Notes: generated by a model from the sequence alone, not told the origin. Numbered from the stretch's first letter, positions 6,578 to 13,969 are shown. The stretch: 14,142 nucleotides of DNA from Rubrivivax sp. (GCA_004211235.1 SEEY01000029.1:1-14142); one strand, 5' to 3'. A program made the numbers and translations.

Positions 6578-9079
6578 TTGCCCCAGGCAGGCATGCCCTC
6601 CTCCCGGCCCCTGGAACCTCTTGCCCTCACGCGGATCCCCGGGGACGTGGTGGTCCGCCAGGTGCGGGACCACGCCATGTTCCTGATGGACCGACGCGGA
6701 CGGATCGCAACCTGGAACGAAGGCGTCGGCCAGGTGCTCGGCTGGGAAGAGAAGGACTGGATCGGTCAGTCCGTCGAGGTGGTGTTCACGCCCGAAGACG
6801 TGGCTGCCGGCGTGCCGGATCTCGAATTCCGCCAGGCCGAGCGCGAGGGCCGGGCCGATGACTCGCGCTGGATGCTCAAGCGCGGAGGTGCGCGTTTTTA
6901 CTGCAACGGCAGCGTCACGCCGATCCGCGGATCCGACGGCACGGTGGTCGCCTTCGTCAAGGTGATGCACGACGGCACGAGCCTGCGGCTGGCGGCCGAG
7001 GAGTATCAGCGTGCGCTTGCGGCCGAGCGCGAAGAACATGCCAAGGCCGAACGCGAGGCCGCCAAGCTGCGCGCCATCATCGACGCCATTCCGGATGCGC
7101 TCTATGTCGGCAATGCCGAGGGCATCACCGAATGCAACGCAAAGGCGCTGGCCCTGCTGGGGGCGGCGTCGCTGGCCGACCTGCAGCTGCGCATCCGCGA
7201 ACTGGGGGAGCGCTTTCGCGTGCGCTACGAGCGCGATGGACCGCTGGTGGAACCCGACCGTCTGCCCTTCGCGCGGGCGCTGAAGGGTGAGATCGCCATG
7301 CTGGAAACCTGGGCCACCAGGCCCACCGGTGAAGACGTGCTGATCCGCGGCACGGCGGCGCCGATCCGTGTCGACAACGAGATCGTCGGCGCCATCGCCA
7401 TCAACAGCGACCTCACCTATCGCGTCGAGCTGGAGGAGCAGCGCCGTGCGATCTCGAAGATGGCGAGCCGGCTGCGCGCGCGCGACGAGGAGTTCCGGGC
7501 CCTGGTCAGCGGCGTGCGGGACTACGCCATCTTCACGGTCGACGTCGAGGGCCGCATCTCGTCCTGGCACGTCGGCGCACAGCTCATGAAGGGCTACACC
7601 GCCGAGGAAGCCATCGGCATGCCGTTCGCGCAGCTGTTCACCCCGGAGGACCGCGAGCGGGGGCGGCCGCAGCACGAGATGGACGTGGCCGCCAGCACCG
7701 GCGAATACAAGGGTGAGGGCACCCGCCTGCGCAAGAACGGCGTGCCCTTCGTGGCCGAGGTGGTGCTGACGGCCCTGCGCGGCCCGCGGGGTGACCTGCT
7801 CGGCTACCTGAAGCTCACGCAGGACATCACCGACCGCAAGAACGTGGAAGCGGAGCGCGACCAGACGCTGCGCAACGCCGAGTCGGCGCGGGTGGCTGCC
7901 GAGCAGGCCAGCCGGGCGAAGGACGAGTTCGTCGCGACCGTCTCGCACGAGTTGCGCACCCCGCTCAGCGCCATCCTGGGCTGGGCGCAGGTGCTGCAGC
8001 GCCGGGTGCCGGAGCCGGCGCTGATGAAGCACGCCATCGACGCCATTGCGCGCAACGCGGCCATGCAGGCCCGTCTGGTGGAAGACCTGCTCGACGTGAG
8101 CCGCATCGAATCGGGCCAGCTGCGCCTGGAGCTGCAGCCCACCGACCCGGCCGCCATCGCCCAGGCCGCCGTCGATGCGATCCTGCCGGCGGCCACGGCC
8201 AAACGCATCGCCGTGGCGCTGGAGGCCGACGCGGAAGCCGGCTGGCTGATGGCCGATGCCGCCAGGCTGCAGCAGGTGGTGCTGAACCTGTTGAACAACG
8301 CGGTCAAGTTCACGCCCGACGATGGGCGCATCGACGTCACGGTGCGGCGCGAAGCGGACATCGTCGAGATCGCCGTCGCCGACAACGGTCAGGGCATGGA
8401 GCCGGCGTTCATCGAGCAGGCCTTCGAGCGCTTCCGGCAACAGGACTCCTCCATGACCCGGCGCCACGGCGGGCTGGGGCTGGGCCTGTCGATCGTGCGT
8501 GAGCTCACCCACCTGCACGGCGGAACGGTCAAGGCCCGCAGCGCAGGAGCGGGCCAGGGCTCGACCTTCGTGCTGTGCCTGCCTGCGCTGGCGCCCCAGC
8601 GCGAGCGCCGGGCCCGGCCAACGTCGACGCATGAGGGCGTCGACACCCTGCAGAACGACGACCGCCTCATCGGCTTCAGCCTGCTGCTGGTCGACGACGA
8701 GCCGGACGGACGCGGCGCGGCGGCCTATGCGCTGCGCGTCGCGGGGGCCGAGGTGACCGAGGCGGGCAGTGCCGAGGAGGCGCTGGCGGAGTTCCGGGCG
8801 CGGCGGCCGCACGCCATCCTCAGCGACATCGGCATGCCGATCGTCGACGGCTACGACTTCATCCGGCTGGTGCGGGAGATTGACCAGGCCGCCGGCCGCC
8901 ACACGCCGGCCGCCGCGTTCAGTGCCTTTGCCCGTGCCGAGGACCGCCAGCGTGCCATCGACGCGGGCTTCGAGATGCACCTGGCCAAGCCGCTGGACCC
9001 GGTCGCGCTGGTGGAAGGCGTGGTGGCGCTGCTGCGCTCGAACGTGGGCGACACCACCGGGGAGCTGCGCAGCCCCTGA
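6578..9079 (+). CDS. Hybrid sensor histidine kinase, PAS-PAS-PAS-HisKA-HATPase-REC
   Basis: This 833-residue protein has no membrane helix and should sense a cytosolic signal. PAS domains lie at about 28-140, 165-275 and 305-420, with coiled-coil linkers (EEYQRALAAEREEHAKAE and a second after PAS2). The kinase core is complete: phosphoacceptor H457 in SHELRTPLSAILGW, N box LNLLNNAVKFTP, G1 VADNGQGM, F box FERFRQQ and G2 GGLGLGLSIV. A receiver follows from about 695, with VDDE, phosphoacceptor D750 in LSDIGMP, a Ser in place of the usual Thr in AFSAFA, and K in LAKP. No Hpt domain, DNA-binding output or separate regulator gene adjoins it, so the next partner is elsewhere. The start is TTG 6578, with AGGAA six bases upstream; ATG 6593 is the alternative. 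It converges on the acyl-CoA synthetase gene with 10 bases between stops. Confidence 0.96.
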   Translation: MPQAGMPSSRPLEPLALTRIPGDVVVRQVRDHAMFLMDRRGRIATWNEGVGQVLGWEEKDWIGQSVEVVFTPEDVAAGVPDLEFRQAEREGRADDSRWMLKRGGARFYCNGSVTPIRGSDGTVVAFVKVMHDGTSLRLAAEEYQRALAAEREEHAKAEREAAKLRAIIDAIPDALYVGNAEGITECNAKALALLGAASLADLQLRIRELGERFRVRYERDGPLVEPDRLPFARALKGEIAMLETWATRPTGEDVLIRGTAAPIRVDNEIVGAIAINSDLTYRVELEEQRRAISKMASRLRARDEEFRALVSGVRDYAIFTVDVEGRISSWHVGAQLMKGYTAEEAIGMPFAQLFTPEDRERGRPQHEMDVAASTGEYKGEGTRLRKNGVPFVAEVVLTALRGPRGDLLGYLKLTQDITDRKNVEAERDQTLRNAESARVAAEQASRAKDEFVATVSHELRTPLSAILGWAQVLQRRVPEPALMKHAIDAIARNAAMQARLVEDLLDVSRIESGQLRLELQPTDPAAIAQAAVDAILPAATAKRIAVALEADAEAGWLMADAARLQQVVLNLLNNAVKFTPDDGRIDVTVRREADIVEIAVADNGQGMEPAFIEQAFERFRQQDSSMTRRHGGLGLGLSIVRELTHLHGGTVKARSAGAGQGSTFVLCLPALAPQRERRARPTSTHEGVDTLQNDDRLIGFSLLLVDDEPDGRGAAAYALRVAGAEVTEAGSAEEALAEFRARRPHAILSDIGMPIVDGYDFIRLVREIDQAAGRHTPAAAFSAFARAEDRQRAIDAGFEMHLAKPLDPVALVEGVVALLRSNVGDTTGELRSP

Positions 9080-9089
9080 CGCGGGTGGC

Positions 9090-10760
9090 TTAGGCTGCCT
9101 TCTCGCGCTCCTGCAGGGCCCGCCACATCACCTTGCCGGCACCGCTCTTCGGCAGGCTGGCGACGAACTCGATGCGCGCCGGCACCTTGTAGGCGGCCAT
9201 GTGGGCCCTGCACCAGTCGCGCAGTTCGTCTTCGGTCAACGCCTCGTGCCCCCGGCGCCTGACGACGATGGCCTTGACCGTCTCGCCGCGGTAGGCGTCG
9301 GGCGCCGAGACGATGCAGGCTTCTGCGATGCCGGGATGGGCGTGCATGAGGCTTTCCACCTCGGCCGGCCAGACCTTGAAGCCGCTCGCATTGATCATGC
9401 GTTTCAGGCGGTCGGTCATGAAGAAGTAGCCGTCGGCGTCGACATAGCCGATGTCGCCGGTGCGGAAGAAGCGCTGGCCCTCGAACTCGATGAAGGCATG
9501 GCGCGTTGCCTCCGGCTGGCGCCAGTAACCGTCGAACACCATGGGGCCGTGGACGATGATCTCGCCGGCCTCACCCACGGCCAGCTCCCGCAGCGTGTCG
9601 GGGTCGACCACGCGCGCGTCGCAGCTCAGGTAGGGCACGCCCAGGCACTGCTGCTTGGGCGCGTCGTGCGGGTTGCTGTGGCTGGGCGCCGCCGTCTCGG
9701 TCAGGCCGTAGCCTTCCATGTAGCGCAGGCCCCAGCGTTGCCACAGCCGTTCTGCCACGGCCTGCGGCATGGCCGCGCCGCCGCCGCCGATGTAGATGAG
9801 GCTGCCGAGGTCGAAGCTCTCCACCTCGGGGCTGGCGAGCAGGTCGATGACCATGGTGGGGATGTTCGTCCAGCGCGTGACGCGGTGGTCGCGGATCAGC
9901 CGCGCGGCGTACTCGCGCTGCCAGCGCGGCATCAGCACGAGGCTGGCGCCCAGCATCAGCGCGGTGTGCATGACGACGACCATGCCGGTGATGTGGAACA
10001 TCGGCACCACCGCGAGCGTCACATCCTCGTGGCTGCCGTTGGCCCACAGCGCACCGGCAAAGACGTTGTGCTGCAGGCTGCGGTGGCGGTGCATGCAGCC
10101 CTTGGGGTTGCCGGTGGTGCCGCTGGTGTAGGCCAGCAGCGCCAGGTCGTCGGAGCCGACCTCCAGCGCAGGCGGCGCGGCGCTGCAGGCCAGCGCCTCG
10201 TCCCACGGCGTGGCGCCGTGGGGCAGGGCGACATCGGATTTCAGCCACTCGGCCCAGCCGGGTGGCAGTTCATGCACGCCTTGCGCGCCGGCATGACGGC
10301 CGGGCAGCACCTCGGCGAGATGCGTGACGAGCAGGTCCTGCGCGGGCATGCCGGCGGACAGCCATTCGGCGCTCAGATCGGCGCTGGTGATCGCCAGCAC
10401 GGCGCCGCTGTCTTCGATGAGGTGCCGCAGCTCCGCCGCCTTGTTCATCGGGTTCACCGGCACGATGACCGCGTTGGCGCTGTGGATGGCGTAGTGGGCG
10501 ATGACGAGCTGGGGGCAGTTCTGCAGGCCGACGAGCACACGGTCGCCCTTCGTCACGCCGCGCTCGGCCAGCCAGGCCGCCAGGCGCCCGACCTGCGCGG
10601 CGAGCTCGGCATAGGTCGTCGTGTGCCCCAGGAAGACGAGGGCCGGGCGGTCGGGAAAGCGGCGCGCGCTGACCTGCAGGTTGTCCGGCAGCGCCGTGGC
10701 CGGCGGGCTGATCGCATGCGGCACGCGGGCCGGCCAGAAGGCGTGATGTGCTCTCGTCAT
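9090..10760 (-). CDS. Acyl-CoA synthetase (AMP-forming), long/medium-chain type
   Basis: The 556-residue protein is a complete ANL-superfamily ligase, which activates a carboxylic acid to acyl-AMP and then to the CoA thioester. The ATP loop is YTSGTTGNPKG (211-221), the A5 motif EGYGLTETA (349-357), A7 RTGDIGYVDADGY (433-445), the hinge and A8 region TDRLKRMINASGFKVWPAEVE (449-469), and the C-terminal catalytic lysine K543 in PKSGAGKVMW. Fatty acids are the usual substrates of this subgroup; chain length or an aromatic acid cannot be decided here. No signal peptide is seen. Its ATG (10758-10760) directly follows the TGA of the EamA transporter gene, and a GGAG inside that gene's end serves as ribosome site, so translation is likely coupled. 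No beta-oxidation genes adjoin it. Confidence 0.95.
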   Translation of the reverse strand: MTRAHHAFWPARVPHAISPPATALPDNLQVSARRFPDRPALVFLGHTTTYAELAAQVGRLAAWLAERGVTKGDRVLVGLQNCPQLVIAHYAIHSANAVIVPVNPMNKAAELRHLIEDSGAVLAITSADLSAEWLSAGMPAQDLLVTHLAEVLPGRHAGAQGVHELPPGWAEWLKSDVALPHGATPWDEALACSAAPPALEVGSDDLALLAYTSGTTGNPKGCMHRHRSLQHNVFAGALWANGSHEDVTLAVVPMFHITGMVVVMHTALMLGASLVLMPRWQREYAARLIRDHRVTRWTNIPTMVIDLLASPEVESFDLGSLIYIGGGGAAMPQAVAERLWQRWGLRYMEGYGLTETAAPSHSNPHDAPKQQCLGVPYLSCDARVVDPDTLRELAVGEAGEIIVHGPMVFDGYWRQPEATRHAFIEFEGQRFFRTGDIGYVDADGYFFMTDRLKRMINASGFKVWPAEVESLMHAHPGIAEACIVSAPDAYRGETVKAIVVRRRGHEALTEDELRDWCRAHMAAYKVPARIEFVASLPKSGAGKVMWRALQEREKAA

Positions 10761-11639
10761 TCAGCTCGTCTCCGGTCTCCTGGCCACCACCAGATAGACG
10801 CCCAGCAGCGTCACGCCCATGCCGGCGATGGCTTGTGCGCCGAGTGTCTCGCCGAACAGAAGCCACGCCATCACCGAGGTGACAGAGGGCACCAGGTACA
10901 TCGTGCTCGTGACGGCCGTGACGCGGCCATGGCGCAGCATGTGGAACATCAGGCTGATACCGCCGGCCGTCAGCACGAGGATGCTCCAGGCCATGGCGAT
11001 GAAGACATCGCGGTTCCATTCGATGCGCATCGGCTCGACGAGCCAGGCCATGGGCAGCGTGACGGCCAGCGCCGCCGCGAACTGCACCACCTGGCCGGTG
11101 CGCAGGTCGAAGTGCGGCACGAAGCGCTTCTGGTACAGCGTGCCGCCGGTGATGGCGAGCAGCGCCATCAGGCACAGCAGCAGTGGCGGGCCGTAGCTGG
11201 TGCCGAGGTTGAGCTTGTGCCAGATGACGAGCACGACCCCGGCCAGGCCGAGCGCCACGCCCAGCCACTGCCGGCGCGTGACGCGCTCGCCGATCAGCGG
11301 TGCTGCAGCCGCGACCAGCACCGGCTGCAGGTTGACGATCAGGGCCGCCGTGCCGGCCGGCAGGCCCTGGCGGATGGAGACCCAGACGCCCGCCAGGTAG
11401 AGCGCCTGAATGCCGATGCCGGCGACCGCCAGATGCAGCATCTGACGGCGCGTCGGCCACGGTGCGCGTGCCGCCAGCGCCAGGCCCAGCATCAACGCAA
11501 CCACGCCGGCATAGCGCCAGCTGAGGAAGGTCAGCGGGTCGGCATGCGGCGCAGCCAGCTTGGCGACGATGTAGCCGGTGGCGCAGATGAAGATGAAGAG
11601 CGGCGGCGCGATGCGGTCGAGGAGCGAGGTGGCAGGCAT
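10761..11639 (-). CDS. EamA-family (DMT) permease
   Basis: The 292-residue protein is a drug/metabolite transporter with two EamA repeats and about ten hydrophobic helices, placing it in the inner membrane. Repeat one includes LTFLSWRYAGVVALML and a proline-rich LIVNLQPVLVAAAAPLIGERVTRRQWLGVALGLAGV; repeat two ends with TSTMYLVPSVTSVMAWLLFGETLG and GMGVTLLGVYLVV, the paired signature of the family. The substrate (amino acid, metabolite or drug exporter) cannot be told. ATG 11639 has no clear Shine-Dalgarno, though a CATGAT box lies nine bases upstream. The gene sits 79 bases after tetR and runs directly into the acyl-CoA synthetase gene, so the regulator may control both. Confidence 0.93.
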   Translation of the reverse strand: MPATSLLDRIAPPLFIFICATGYIVAKLAAPHADPLTFLSWRYAGVVALMLGLALAARAPWPTRRQMLHLAVAGIGIQALYLAGVWVSIRQGLPAGTAALIVNLQPVLVAAAAPLIGERVTRRQWLGVALGLAGVVLVIWHKLNLGTSYGPPLLLCLMALLAITGGTLYQKRFVPHFDLRTGQVVQFAAALAVTLPMAWLVEPMRIEWNRDVFIAMAWSILVLTAGGISLMFHMLRHGRVTAVTSTMYLVPSVTSVMAWLLFGETLGAQAIAGMGVTLLGVYLVVARRPETS

Positions 11640-11718
11640 GAGGCGCGCATCATGCCCAAGTCAGAGAGCCCCCGGGAGCTGCGCCTGTGGGATGCGACGG
11701 CGAAGCGTGCCGGCACCG

Positions 11719-12687
11719 CTAGAGCAGCCGCTCGCTCATCAGCCGCACCAGCGTGGCCGCATCCGGCAGCGGGCCGTCCAGCGGCAGGCCGGTGAAGGCG
11801 CCGTCCAGCGCGAGGTGCGACACGCCGTGTGCCAGGCTCCAGCCGCTGAGCGCCAGCAGCGGGCCGGCGGCGGGGTCGAAGCGGGTGGCGGCGTCCAGCA
11901 GCACGCGAAATGCCGCATCCGCCGTGCGCTGCAGGCCGGGGTGACGCTGGCGGCTGGCCAGCGCGGCGCCGAACATGAGGCGAAAACGCGCCGGCCGGTG
12001 CTGCGCGAATTCGACATAGGCCGCAGCGATGGCGACGAGCTGGGCGCGCGCATCGCCCGGATGCGCGTCCACGCCTGCCTGCATGGCTGCACCGAGCTGG
12101 GCGAAGCTGCGCTCGGCGAGCGCGGCGAGCAGCTCGGCCAGGCCGGCGAAGTGGTGGTAGGGCGCGGCATGCGAAACGCCCGCCCGGCGCGCCACATCGC
12201 GCAAGGTCAGCGACTCGGCACCGCGGCGCGCGAGCAGCCATTCGGCGGCGTCCAGCAACGCGCCGCGCAGGTCGCCGTGGTGATAGCGGCCGGGTGGCTT
12301 GACACGCGGGCGTGCCGGGCGCGGTGGGGCGGCAAGCGGGGCGGTTGCCGGCGCGGTGACGGCCGCGCCTGCCGGACGCGGGTTGGCCGGCCGGGCGGCC
12401 CGCGTCGATGCCGCCACTGACGCTGTGCCTGGAAGGCCATCGGCTTTCGCCACGGCGCCTCTGGCGCGCTTGGCTCCCTGCGCCGGTGCCGCCGCAGGAA
12501 CGGCCTCGGCAGCCGCAACGGCATCAGCCTCAGCGGCCGCCTCAGCAGCCTCTGCCGCCTCTGCCTCTGCCTCTGCCGCAGCAGTGGCAGTGGCAGTCGC
12601 TGTGGCCGTGGCCGTGGCCGTGGCCGTGGCCGTGGCCGACCGTCCACTGCGCTCCGCGTCCTTCGCACGTCTGAGATTCTTCGCCAT
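11719..12687 (-). CDS. TetR/AcrR regulator (WHG-type) with long Ala-rich N-terminal extension
   Basis: The 322-residue protein has a normal TetR core from about residue 133: GRYHHGDLRGALLDAAEWLL, the helix-turn-helix LRDVARRAGVSHAAPYHHF (163-181), and a ligand-binding half with PARFRLMFG and SLAHGVSHLALDGAF, as in the WHG-type C-terminal domain. TetR proteins of this type are about 200 residues, so the first ~130 residues are extra. They comprise a basic start (MAKNLRRAKDAERSGR), an Ala-Thr repeat (about 18-36), an Ala/Glu run and a Pro/Ala/Arg tract. ATG 12687 was chosen; an ATG at 12729 would place the first operator inside the coding sequence. No internal ATG/GTG start stands near the core. 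The regulator is divergent from an NTF2-like gene, with two palindromes between, and heads the EamA and acyl-CoA synthetase genes. Confidence 0.9.
   Translation of the reverse strand: MAKNLRRAKDAERSGRSATATATATATATATATATAAAEAEAEAAEAAEAAAEADAVAAAEAVPAAAPAQGAKRARGAVAKADGLPGTASVAASTRAARPANPRPAGAAVTAPATAPLAAPPRPARPRVKPPGRYHHGDLRGALLDAAEWLLARRGAESLTLRDVARRAGVSHAAPYHHFAGLAELLAALAERSFAQLGAAMQAGVDAHPGDARAQLVAIAAAYVEFAQHRPARFRLMFGAALASRQRHPGLQRTADAAFRVLLDAATRFDPAAGPLLALSGWSLAHGVSHLALDGAFTGLPLDGPLPDAATLVRLMSERLL
12602..12637. repeat. Hexanucleotide tandem repeat, six perfect GTGGCC copies
   Basis: Six exact GTGGCC units lie inside tetR and encode Ala-Thr dipeptides on the minus strand. Degenerate units (GTGGCA, GTCGCT) continue down to about 12584. 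Because the unit is six bases, copy-number change alters protein length without a frameshift. Confidence 0.95.
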
Positions 12688-12693
12688 GCGCGC

Positions 12694-12712
12694 ATCTTGA
12701 CACGAGCAAGAT
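12694..12712. promoter_or_regulatory. TetR operator candidate O1
   Basis: ATCTTG-ACACGAG-CAAGAT is a 6+6 perfect inverted repeat with a 7-bp spacer, 7 bases before the tetR start codon. It contains a plus-strand TTGACA (12697-12702) that could be the -35 box of the NTF2-like gene, with CAGCAT 17 bp on as a weak -10. Confidence 0.7.
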
Positions 12713-12734
12713 CGACGCGCAGCATGCAAGCGTC

Positions 12735-12753
12735 ATCTTGACAGCAGCAAGAT
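12735..12753. promoter_or_regulatory. TetR operator candidate O2
   Basis: ATCTTG-ACAGCAG-CAAGAT repeats the O1 sequence with two differences, both in the spacer, 41 bp away (about four helical turns, same face). It also contains TTGACA (12738-12743). Duplication of such a site between divergent genes is strong evidence for specific regulator binding; the neighbouring TetR protein is the natural candidate. Confidence 0.72.
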
Positions 12754-12811
12754 TGACAACCGATGCCTTGCGGCAGGGTGCGCTGGGCGAAGGCATGGCG
12801 AGCGGGTCTGC

Positions 12812-12835
12812 AGATCCAGAGATCCAGAGATCCGG
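12812..12835. repeat. 8-bp tandem triplicate in the NTF2-like leader
   Basis: AGATCCAG, AGATCCAG and AGATCCGG follow one another without gaps. It is noncoding if the gene starts at 12907. The last unit runs into the left arm of a leader hairpin. Confidence 0.85.
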
Positions 12836-12887
12836 AGGTTTGCAGACGCGCGAGTCGGGCCGGAGCGGCGCGCATGCACCTCCGGCC
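12832..12887 (+). promoter_or_regulatory. Leader with two competing hairpins before the NTF2-like gene
   Basis: CCGGAGGT (12832-12839) pairs perfectly with ACCTCCGG (12878-12885), extended by GCA/TGC after a 2-base bulge. GGCCGGAG (12858-12865) pairs perfectly with CTCCGGCC (12880-12887). The two stems share the same 3' arm, so only one can form. They end nine bases before the ribosome site AGGAGA. This resembles an attenuator or other leader switch, but G+C-rich DNA produces such pairs by chance. Confidence 0.35.
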
Positions 12888-12906
12888 ATTTGTTCAGGAG
12901 AGCACC

Positions 12907-13359
12907 ATGTACCACTTCATCGTCCGCGTACGCCTGCGCCAGGCGTTCGCAGACCTGAACGCCGGCCGCTACGACAGCATCCCCGCGCAGTTCGCGTCCC
13001 GGCACAGCCACCGCATGGTGGGCCGGCATGCCTTGGGCGGCGAGCGGCGTTCATTGGCTGCTACGCAGGACTGGTATGCGCGGCTTCAGCGGCTGTTGCC
13101 GGGGCTGCGCTTCCACGTGGACGGCATCTGGGTCAGCGGCTGGCCGTGGCGCACGCGCGCCGTCGTCGCCTGGCGTGATGCCTTTCGCCTGCCGGGCGGC
13201 GGCGAGGGCAGCAACTGCGGCATGCACGAGTTCGAACTGCGCTGGGGCCGCGTCAGCGCGCTGACGGTCCACTGCGACACGGACCGGCTGGCCGGCTATC
13301 TGGCCGAGGTGGCGGCGGCCGGTCAGCCGGAGGCGCTGGCCGAGCCCATCGTCGGCTGA
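12907..13359 (+). CDS. NTF2/SnoaL-like protein
   Basis: The 150-residue protein has the cone-shaped NTF2-like pattern: an N-terminal helix RLRQAFADLNAGRYDSIPAQF, a HRMVGRHALGGERRS loop, a helix QDWYARLQRLLPGLRF, then strands HVDGIWVSGWPWRTRAVVAW, FELRWGRVSALTVHCDTD and a closing helix LAGYLAEVAAAG. The fold hosts isomerases, dehydratases and ligand carriers; no catalytic pair is clear enough to name an activity. ATG 12907 follows AGGAGA by five bases and is preferred over an in-frame ATG at 12763 that lacks a ribosome site. It is divergent from tetR behind two palindromes and is probably its main target. Its last 37 bases overlap the end of the opposing CWC gene. Confidence 0.85.
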   Translation: MYHFIVRVRLRQAFADLNAGRYDSIPAQFASRHSHRMVGRHALGGERRSLAATQDWYARLQRLLPGLRFHVDGIWVSGWPWRTRAVVAWRDAFRLPGGGEGSNCGMHEFELRWGRVSALTVHCDTDRLAGYLAEVAAAGQPEALAEPIVG

Positions 13360-13559
13360 GGCGCATCGGCCTCCATCAGTTCACGCAGGCAGCGCAGGCA
13401 CAGGCAGCGGTCCGGATAGCGCTCGGCCAGCTGCGCGCGCAGGCCGTCGGTCAGGCGGATGTCGAAGCAGGCGCAGTGGCCGGCCGGACCCGATGACGCG
13501 CCGCACTCGAAGCCACCGCTGCAGCGCGGGCAGCTCGTCTCCAACATGGCGCGGCTCAT
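13323..13559 (-). CDS. Cysteine-rich CWC-type small protein
   Basis: This 78-residue protein has eight cysteines: C10, C13, C19, C29, C31, C52, C54 and C57. The arrangement CPRC-x5-C-x9-CxC...CLCLRC matches the cysteine-rich CWC family of small putative zinc-binding proteins of unknown function. The name-giving CWC is CAC here. Its ATG overlaps the TGA of the DUF1801 gene (ATGA), and GAGG stands seven bases upstream, so the two are translationally coupled. ATG 13547 is a second possible start that would still keep all cysteines. Its 3' end overlaps the convergent NTF2-like gene by 37 bases. Confidence 0.85.
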   Translation of the reverse strand: MSRAMLETSCPRCSGGFECGASSGPAGHCACFDIRLTDGLRAQLAERYPDRCLCLRCLRELMEADAPQPTMGSASASG

Positions 13560-13969
13560 GCGCGAACCTCGCGCAGCGCGGCCTGGCAGAGTGCTTTCAG
13601 CACGCCCAGGTCGACGTCGGAAAGGCGCCTGACGTAGACGCAGCCCTTGCCTTCGCGGTGCTTGCCCAATCCGGGCAGCAGCGCACTGCGCTCGGCGCCG
13701 GTGGCGTTCAGGTAGAGGCTGATGTCACCCTTGCCGCCGGCACCGCTGGCGAAGCCGATCTCGAAGATGTCGCCCTCGCGGCCGCTGTCGTGGACGTCGT
13801 GGTGGTGGCCGAAGCCGACCATGCGGCCCCACAGGCGCGGCGGGTGTCCGCTCACACGCTGCATCAAGGCGGCGAGCGCGCGGCAGTCCGCAGCGCGCGC
13901 CTCGGGATGAGCGGCGAAGCAGGCCTCGACATCGGCGTCGCTCGGAACGGTCTTGCTGGCTGTGGTCAT
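13556..13969 (-). CDS. DUF1801 domain protein (YdhG-like)
   Basis: The 137-residue protein matches the DUF1801/YdhG family: an N-terminal helix with VEACFAAHPEARAADCRALAALM, then PPRLWGRMVGFGHHHDVHDSGREGDIFEIGFA, GDISLYLN, LPGLGKHREGKGCVYVRRLSDVDLGVLKALC. The fold is the small frataxin-like one; function is unknown. The usual tyrosines before SGREG are replaced by a HHHDVHD cluster. ATG 13969 has GGAG eight bases upstream. It follows the stop of an unidentified gene by 16 bases and overlaps the CWC gene by four, forming a three-gene operon. Confidence 0.87.
   Translation of the reverse strand: MTTASKTVPSDADVEACFAAHPEARAADCRALAALMQRVSGHPPRLWGRMVGFGHHHDVHDSGREGDIFEIGFASGAGGKGDISLYLNATGAERSALLPGLGKHREGKGCVYVRRLSDVDLGVLKALCQAALREVRA

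Noticed and set aside
6464..8980. An 838-codon open frame on the minus strand
   Set aside because: It is antisense to the hybrid kinase, whose every catalytic motif is intact, and its own translation shows no recognisable family.
8769..11795. A 1008-codon open frame on the plus strand
   Set aside because: It spans the 3' end of the hybrid kinase in another frame and lies antisense to the acyl-CoA synthetase and EamA genes. Its translation is His/Gly/Ala/Arg-rich with no domain. Long shadow frames are expected at this G+C content.
12602..12637. CRISPR-like or phase-variation repeat
   Set aside because: Units are six bases with no spacers, so not CRISPR. Six-base steps cannot shift the frame, so not an on/off switch.
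12299..12700. A 133-codon plus-strand frame rich in Ala and Val
   Set aside because: It is the antisense reading of the TetR repeat tract (Ala-Val repeats) and has no domain or ribosome site.
12763..12906. Longer NTF2-like protein starting at ATG 12763
   Set aside because: No ribosome site precedes it. The added segment is Arg-rich, contains the octamer repeat and does not fit the fold, whereas ATG 12907 has AGGAGA upstream.
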